NCBI GenBank assembly: GCA_002700095.1
Contig: PACL01000011.1
Span: 1-37,085, forward strand
Length of the DNA: 37,085 bases
Reading direction: 5' to 3'
DNA from: Fulvimarina sp.
Lineage (GTDB): Bacteria > Pseudomonadota > Alphaproteobacteria > Rhizobiales > Rhizobiaceae
Shown here: piece after piece, positions 33,437 to 37,085 of the stretch
Layout: every line of letters begins with the position of its first letter
Position numbering within the stretch: the stretch's first letter is position 1
Program-made: the position numbers and the translations under genes
Notes under the pieces: model-generated
Databases searched by the model: none
What the model saw: only the letters and a program-made list of their open reading frames with translations
Told to the model about the DNA's origin: nothing

Positions 33437-33823
33437 ATGCCGAGAAGCGATGATGCGGCCGAAATTCGGGCTCTGGCTTACCAGATCTGGGAGCAGGAAG
33501 GGTGTCCGAGCGGACGCGAGCATGAGCATTGGGCCCAGGCCAATCGGATTTATGCGGAATTGCATCCGGCGCAGAGCCGCTCGCAGGTCCAGCGTCCGCG
33601 GGAGCGGGAAGTGTTCGTCGCGGCGGACACCGAAATCGATCGGCTGAGGCAGGCGCTGTGGACGCCCGAGCCGTTTTCGCGGGAGCTGTTCGCCAACGAG
33701 GTCGCGGACGAGCGTCCGTCTTGGCGCCGGCGTCGGGCGGCGGGCGAACAGACAGGCGGAGAACTCTACGGCGCCCATGAGGCGAGCCTCGTCGGCCGCC
33801 GGGTCGCCGGTGGCCGAGCCTGA
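33437..33823 (+). CDS. DUF2934 domain protein
   Basis: A 128-residue soluble protein. Residues ~6-38 form the DUF2934 motif, IRALAYQIWEQEGCPSGREH followed by EHWAQANRIYAE, a short two-helix element frequent in rhizobia. The rest is Arg/Glu-rich and low complexity, probably disordered. Function unknown; the family has been noted among stress-inducible genes. GGGAGGA 7 bases before the ATG at 33437 makes this the start; upstream in-frame sequence has no family character. Confidence 0.82.
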   Translation: MPRSDDAAEIRALAYQIWEQEGCPSGREHEHWAQANRIYAELHPAQSRSQVQRPREREVFVAADTEIDRLRQALWTPEPFSRELFANEVADERPSWRRRRAAGEQTGGELYGAHEASLVGRRVAGGRA

Positions 33824-33920
33824 TACCCATGATCCTGGTGCCCTGAGTTCGAGCGATCGGCTGTTGGGCGGGGAATGCGACCCGCCCGTCGAGCGGACTT
33901 GAACTGGCGAGACTGCCAGT

Positions 33921-35201
33921 TCAGATCCGCGACGAGAGGTGAGCGAACTGGCTCCCGACCTCGTAGAAGCCTTCTCTCGCGGCCCGCCAGGTCGGATTTT
34001 CCATTTTCGTGACCGGCAGCGGCAGATCGGCGTCGTCGATCTCGCCCATGACGACCTGTGCCAGAAGGCGGCCGAACACCGTGCCGGGGCCGATCCCCCG
34101 CCCGTTGTAGCCACCGCATGAGACGATGCCGCTTTCGGAGCGATGAAACCGTGGCAGGCTGTCCGTCGTCATGCCGATCCGGCCGTACCACTCGGCCTCG
34201 AACGCGACCTCTCCCAACTGCGGAAACAGCCGGCGGAGGCTGCGTCGCGCCCAGCGCCGGTGGATCGCCGTTCCCGTGCCCCGCAAGGCGCCGACACTGC
34301 CGATGATCAGCCGGCCCGAGCGGTCGAGCCGGAAGGAGGACAGCACCTCCTTGGTATCCCAGCAGCCCTGGCGCCCCGGCAGGATCGAGCCGAGCACGTT
34401 CGAGGAGAGCGGTTCCGTCGCGATGTTGAAATAGGGCAGGGCGACGAGTTCCTGGCGCAGATCTCCGAACGCCGCAGAGCTGTATGCATTCGTCGCGGCG
34501 ATGACGCGCTTCGCGGTCACCTGGCCCCTGGCCGTCGCCAAACGATGCACCGCTCCGTCGAAGGTCAGCGCCGTGACCGGCGTTCCGGTGTGGATCGCAG
34601 CGCCGGCGGAGAGCGCCGCGCGAGCGAGCCCTCTCGCATAGGCGAGCGGCTGGATCGTCCCGGCGCGGTGGTCGAGGAGGGCGCCGGTGTAGGCGCTCGT
34701 GCCGGTGAGACGCGCAGCCCCCGCCGCGTCCAGCAGTTCAATCGGCGCGCCCCGCGCCTGCCACTGGCGGGCGCGTTCGGCAAGTTCGGCAAGCCCCTCC
34801 TCGCCGACGGCACAATGCAGCGTGCCGGCCCGCTCGGCCTCGCAGGCGATGGCATGCCGCTGGACGATGTCGAAGACGGCGGCGGGTGCTTCGCCGAGCA
34901 GCGCGAGCAGCCGCTCGCCGCGCTCGTGGCCGAGCGTCGCGACGATGTCCTCCGGCATGACCCAGAGCCCGGCATTGACCAGGCCGACATTGCGTCCCGA
35001 TCCGCCGAATCCGATGCCGGCAGCCTCCAGCACAGCGACTGAGGCACCCCGCTCCGCCAGATGCAGCGCGGCGGATAGGCCGGTATAGCCGGCGCCGACC
35101 ACCGCGACGTCGACGCTCGCGTCGCCGTCCAGTGGCCGGGTCTCGGGCGCAGGCGGCGCCGTCATCTCCCACAGCCCGTGGGATCGCGGATCATTGCGCA
35201 T
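33921..35201 (-). CDS. FAD-dependent oxidoreductase, DAO/OrdL family
   Basis: A 426-residue flavoprotein of the D-amino-acid/sarcosine oxidase (DAO) fold. The FAD-binding dinucleotide loop is VAVVGAGYTGLSAALHLAERG (~residues 31-51), followed by FGGSGRNVGLVNAG, the OrdL/gamma-glutamylputrescine oxidase-type flavin-site segment. Near the C-terminus, GIVSCGGYNGRGIGPGT contacts the FAD pyrophosphate. The substrate is probably an amine or N-substituted amino acid, but there is no neighbouring polyamine pathway to decide. The start is uncertain: ATG 35201 gives MRNDPRSHGLWEMTAPPAPE, typical of the family, yet lacks a clear ribosome site; ATGs at 35228 or 35243 are possible. Confidence 0.85.
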   Translation of the reverse strand: MRNDPRSHGLWEMTAPPAPETRPLDGDASVDVAVVGAGYTGLSAALHLAERGASVAVLEAAGIGFGGSGRNVGLVNAGLWVMPEDIVATLGHERGERLLALLGEAPAAVFDIVQRHAIACEAERAGTLHCAVGEEGLAELAERARQWQARGAPIELLDAAGAARLTGTSAYTGALLDHRAGTIQPLAYARGLARAALSAGAAIHTGTPVTALTFDGAVHRLATARGQVTAKRVIAATNAYSSAAFGDLRQELVALPYFNIATEPLSSNVLGSILPGRQGCWDTKEVLSSFRLDRSGRLIIGSVGALRGTGTAIHRRWARRSLRRLFPQLGEVAFEAEWYGRIGMTTDSLPRFHRSESGIVSCGGYNGRGIGPGTVFGRLLAQVVMGEIDDADLPLPVTKMENPTWRAAREGFYEVGSQFAHLSSRI

Positions 35202-35326
35202 CGTCGTCGCGGCCCCGTCGCGAATCATCGCAGCGGCAGCCATTTGGCGACGTTCCGGCCTGCGCGTCCATCGATTTCGCAACCGCGGCCAGCGCATCCT
35301 CGCGGCAATGCCGGACGTCGTGACGC

Positions 35327-36181
35327 CTAGCTGGCGGACAGATGTCGGCGCGCCGCATAGAGCGCGATCGCCGCCGCGTTGGAGACGTTGAGCGAGTGGA
35401 TTGCCCCCGGCATGTCCAGCCGGGCGAGCCGCGCGACGGTCCCGCGTGTCTTCTGACGCAGGCCCTTCCCCTCGGCCCCCAGCACGATGGCGAGCTTATC
35501 GCCCGAAAGGCTCGCCTCGAAGGGCTCGGGTCCCTCCGAATCGAGGCCGACGGTCAGGAAGCCCTGGCCGGCCAGCTCTTCAATCGCGTCGGCAAGGTTC
35601 TTCACCTCGATCTGGGTGACATGTTCCAGTGCGCCCGAGGCGGCCTTGGCCAAGACGCCGCTCTCCTGCGGTGAATGCCGGCTGGTCGTCACCACCGCAT
35701 CGACCGCGAAAGCCGTCGCCGAACGCAGGATCGCGCCGACATTGTGCGGGTCGGTCACCTGGTCGAGGACGAGGACGAGGCTCGCGCCGGACAGATCGCC
35801 GAGCCGCTTTGCCGCCAGCGGCTCGGTTTCGAGCGCGACGCCCTGATGCACCGCCTCGGAGCCGAGTTCGGTGTCGATCGCTTTCGGCTCTACGAGGTGC
35901 AGCGGGAAGGGAAGGGCGTTTTCGTCCACCTCCAGCCGGCCCAGCGCGTTGCGCGTCGCCAGCAGCCGGTGCAGCTTTCGGCGCGGGTTCTTCAGGGCTT
36001 CCGCCACGGTGTGGAGGCCGTAGAGCCAGATCCGGCCGGGCGCTGCCGGACGTCCCGGCACCGGCTCACCCTTCGGGCGGCGCGGAGCGGTCCCCGTCTC
36101 GCCGCGCTTGGCGTCGCGATAGTTGCGGCGAAGCCGCGCGTAGTGGGCGTCCTTGGGGGAGCCGGATGTGTCGTCGCTCAT
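35327..36181 (-). CDS. rlmB: 23S rRNA (guanosine-2'-O-)-methyltransferase RlmB
   Basis: A 284-residue SPOUT (TrmH/SpoU) enzyme that methylates the 2'-O of G2251 in 23S rRNA. Residues ~50-125 form the substrate-binding domain starting IWLYGLHTVAEALKNP. The three SpoU motifs are intact: DPHNVGAILRSA (motif 1, Asn/Arg), AIVLGAEGKGLR (motif 2) and GAIHSLNVSNAAAI (motif 3), the last two forming the SAM knot. The first ~48 residues are a basic extension common in alphaproteobacteria. It could act on another 2'-O site, since TrmH relatives are hard to separate by eye. Confidence 0.93.
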   Translation of the reverse strand: MSDDTSGSPKDAHYARLRRNYRDAKRGETGTAPRRPKGEPVPGRPAAPGRIWLYGLHTVAEALKNPRRKLHRLLATRNALGRLEVDENALPFPLHLVEPKAIDTELGSEAVHQGVALETEPLAAKRLGDLSGASLVLVLDQVTDPHNVGAILRSATAFAVDAVVTTSRHSPQESGVLAKAASGALEHVTQIEVKNLADAIEELAGQGFLTVGLDSEGPEPFEASLSGDKLAIVLGAEGKGLRQKTRGTVARLARLDMPGAIHSLNVSNAAAIALYAARRHLSAS

Positions 36182-36272
36182 GGCCTCGGCTTATCGAAGC
36201 GGCGACGCCAGGGAAAGGGGCGTGAGGGAAAGGGGGCGCGGAATTTTCGGTCGGACAATCGCCGGAGCGGCG

Positions 36273-36301
36273 TTGACAGACGCCTGCAGTTTTTTCATAA
36301 G
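36273..36301 (+). promoter_or_regulatory. Promoter for the tRNA-Tyr/tRNA-Gly unit
   Basis: A perfect TTGACA (36273-36278) is followed after 16-17 bases by TCATAA/CATAAG, within a T-rich spacer. It lies about 80 bases upstream of tRNA-Tyr in an otherwise GC-rich gap. Strong match to the -35 consensus; the -10 is moderate. Confidence 0.65.
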
Positions 36302-36379
36302 GCCGCACGGACATGCCGGGCGGCGATTTGCCCACCGGTTCATGCGGATGACGATGGGTGAAAGCGCCGTCGTCGGTTC

Positions 36380-36464
36380 GGAGGGGTGTCCGAGTGGTTA
36401 AAGGAGACGGACTGTAAATCCGTTCGCTTAGCGTACGCTGGTTCGAATCCAGCCCCCTCCACCA
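36380..36464 (+). tRNA. tRNA-Tyr (GTA)
   Basis: An 85-base type II tRNA. The acceptor stem GGAGGGG pairs perfectly with CCCCTCC at 36454-36460, followed by discriminator A and an encoded CCA. Anticodon GTA lies at 36414-36416 in ACTGTAAATC, and the T arm reads GGTTCGAATCC. The long variable arm (CGTTCGCTTAGCGTACG region) is as expected for bacterial tRNA-Tyr. Confidence 0.98.
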
Positions 36465-36521
36465 TCGCTTTCCACGACATTGCTTTCCACGGAAGGCATT
36501 TTCGGCTAGCTTCGTGACTGC

Positions 36522-36595
36522 GCGGGTATAGCTCAATGGTAGAGCAGCAGCCTTCCAAGCTGAATACGCGGGTTCGATTCCCGCTACCCGCTCCA
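36522..36595 (+). tRNA. tRNA-Gly (TCC)
   Basis: A 74-base tRNA with acceptor GCGGGTA pairing with TACCCGC, discriminator T and encoded CCA. Anticodon TCC at 36554-36556 in CTTCCAA; T arm GGTTCGATTCC. It lies 57 bases after tRNA-Tyr and is probably co-transcribed with it and perhaps with tuf, as in many proteobacteria. Confidence 0.98.
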
Positions 36596-36986
36596 TCTTT
36601 CCGCCTTTTCCAAACAAGCTGATCCGCTGGCGAACTACGGGCAAGCTTGCTTCGCCATTCGAACGCTCCTTCCTACTCGATCGACTGATCGTTCGATCAG
36701 TCCTGATCAGCGGCTGCCCGGTTGTCGTCATTATCCTAGCTTCCCGTAATGGCTCCGGTTGCCTTTTACTTGAGGAAACAGCGCTAGATGACGATTCTTG
36801 CAGCCGATTTACCGATTCACTTGCCTATCGCAAGCTGCCGCCACCTCGGCCCTGGCCCCGCAACCGGTCCCGGGCTGCCCTTCCGGGCGGCCTCCGTTTC
36901 CGCAAAGCCCGGCCCGCACTTGCGTCCATCCGCGCAAGCGAATATGTGGCGCGCACCCGAAATAACTTCCGGACTGGGAGCAGGCG
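36596..36986. other. 391-bp tuf leader/intergenic region with a 20-bp inverted repeat
   Basis: There is no coding gene or third tRNA (no tRNA-Thr or -Trp). A near-perfect inverted repeat, GACTGATCG-TT-CGATCAGTC, lies at 36683-36702. It is not followed by a T-run, so it is not an intrinsic terminator; it is operator-like. Closer to tuf the sequence is a long C-rich leader. A tuf promoter is expected between 36720 and 36830 but no hexamer pair is convincing. Confidence 0.55.
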
Positions 36987-37085
36987 ATGGCCAAGAGCAA
37001 ATTCGAGCGTAACAAGCCGCATGTGAACATCGGCACGATCGGACACGTCGACCACGGCAAGACGTCGCTGACGGCGGCGATCACC
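36987..37085 (+). CDS. tuf: Translation elongation factor Tu, partial
   Basis: The first 33 codons, running off the right edge: [20 protein letters not shown] followed by [11 protein letters not shown], containing the GTPase P-loop GHVDHGKT that is diagnostic of EF-Tu. GGGAGCAGGCG upstream supports the ATG. A gene order of tRNA-Tyr, tRNA-Gly, tuf is widespread in proteobacteria. Confidence 0.98.

Noticed and set aside
36066..36731. A 221-codon minus-strand frame across the tRNA genes that includes a GIEPAYSAWKAAALPLSY segment
   Set aside because: This is the well-known spurious peptide produced by reading tRNA genes antisense; it covers tRNA-Tyr, tRNA-Gly and part of rlmB in another frame.
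1..37085. CRISPR arrays, insertion sequences, integrases or prophage genes
   Set aside because: I saw no spaced direct repeats, no transposase or integrase motifs and no IS-type terminal repeats; the tRNA genes have no adjacent att-like duplication.

Overview
The window is GC-rich, densely coding and entirely bacterial. Codon use, gene order and gene content (folE-hisI-patatin block, DUF2336, DUF2934, PilZ proteins, TRAP transporter with an FCD regulator, encoded tRNA CCA ends) point to an alphaproteobacterium, most likely Hyphomicrobiales. Placement near Aurantimonadaceae or Methylobacterium-like methylotrophs is inference only. The block at 19.3-31.2 kb encodes the archaeal-type tetrahydromethanopterin (H4MPT)/methanofuran-linked C1 pathway, so the organism can probably oxidise formaldehyde to formate. 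No methanol or methylamine dehydrogenase lies in the window.

Layout. 1-3.1 kb: a TRAP dicarboxylate-type transporter (dctP, dctQ, partial dctM, minus strand) divergent from a GntR/FCD regulator, with a near-palindromic operator between them. 3.4-9.7 kb: stress and housekeeping genes (periplasmic Cu/Zn superoxide dismutase, glutathione transferase, tandem PilZ protein, rhomboid protease, CBS pair protein, patatin-like hydrolase, hisI, folE). A gene-free stretch at 5.4-5.9 kb ends in a textbook intrinsic terminator and may hold a small RNA. 9.9-14.0 kb: an IscU-like scaffold, an MNT/HEPN toxin-antitoxin pair wedged in front of yidD, a YegP-like protein and thrS. 14.0-18.9 kb: a secreted Gly-rich protein, a nitroreductase/flavin-reductase pair, a DUF2336 protein and NAD kinase.

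19.3-31.2 kb is the C1 island. On the minus strand are beta-RFAP synthase, mtdB, an ATP-grasp ligase, mch, a RimK-like ATP-grasp ligase, a CitG-like protein and fae. On the plus strand are a pterin dehydratase-like gene and fhcB-fhcA-fhcD-fhcC. Together they cover coenzyme synthesis (RFAP synthase, ligases, probably the CitG-like enzyme), condensation of formaldehyde with H4MPT (Fae), oxidation (MtdB), ring opening (Mch) and release of formate through the formyltransferase/hydrolase complex (FhcABCD). Many genes overlap by 4 bp. The two arms diverge from a 240-bp region that carries a perfect 15-bp palindrome.

31.3-37.1 kb: small conserved proteins, a thioredoxin-fold protein coupled to a phosphoglycolate phosphatase, a DUF2934 protein, an FAD amine/amino-acid oxidase, rlmB, tRNA-Tyr(GTA), tRNA-Gly(TCC) and the start of tuf.

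The points most worth a second look are the CitG-like and ATP-grasp genes of unassigned function in the C1 island, the shared palindromic operator candidate, the MNT/HEPN module whose toxin gene looks frameshifted at its start, and the terminator-capped non-coding stretch at 5.5 kb.
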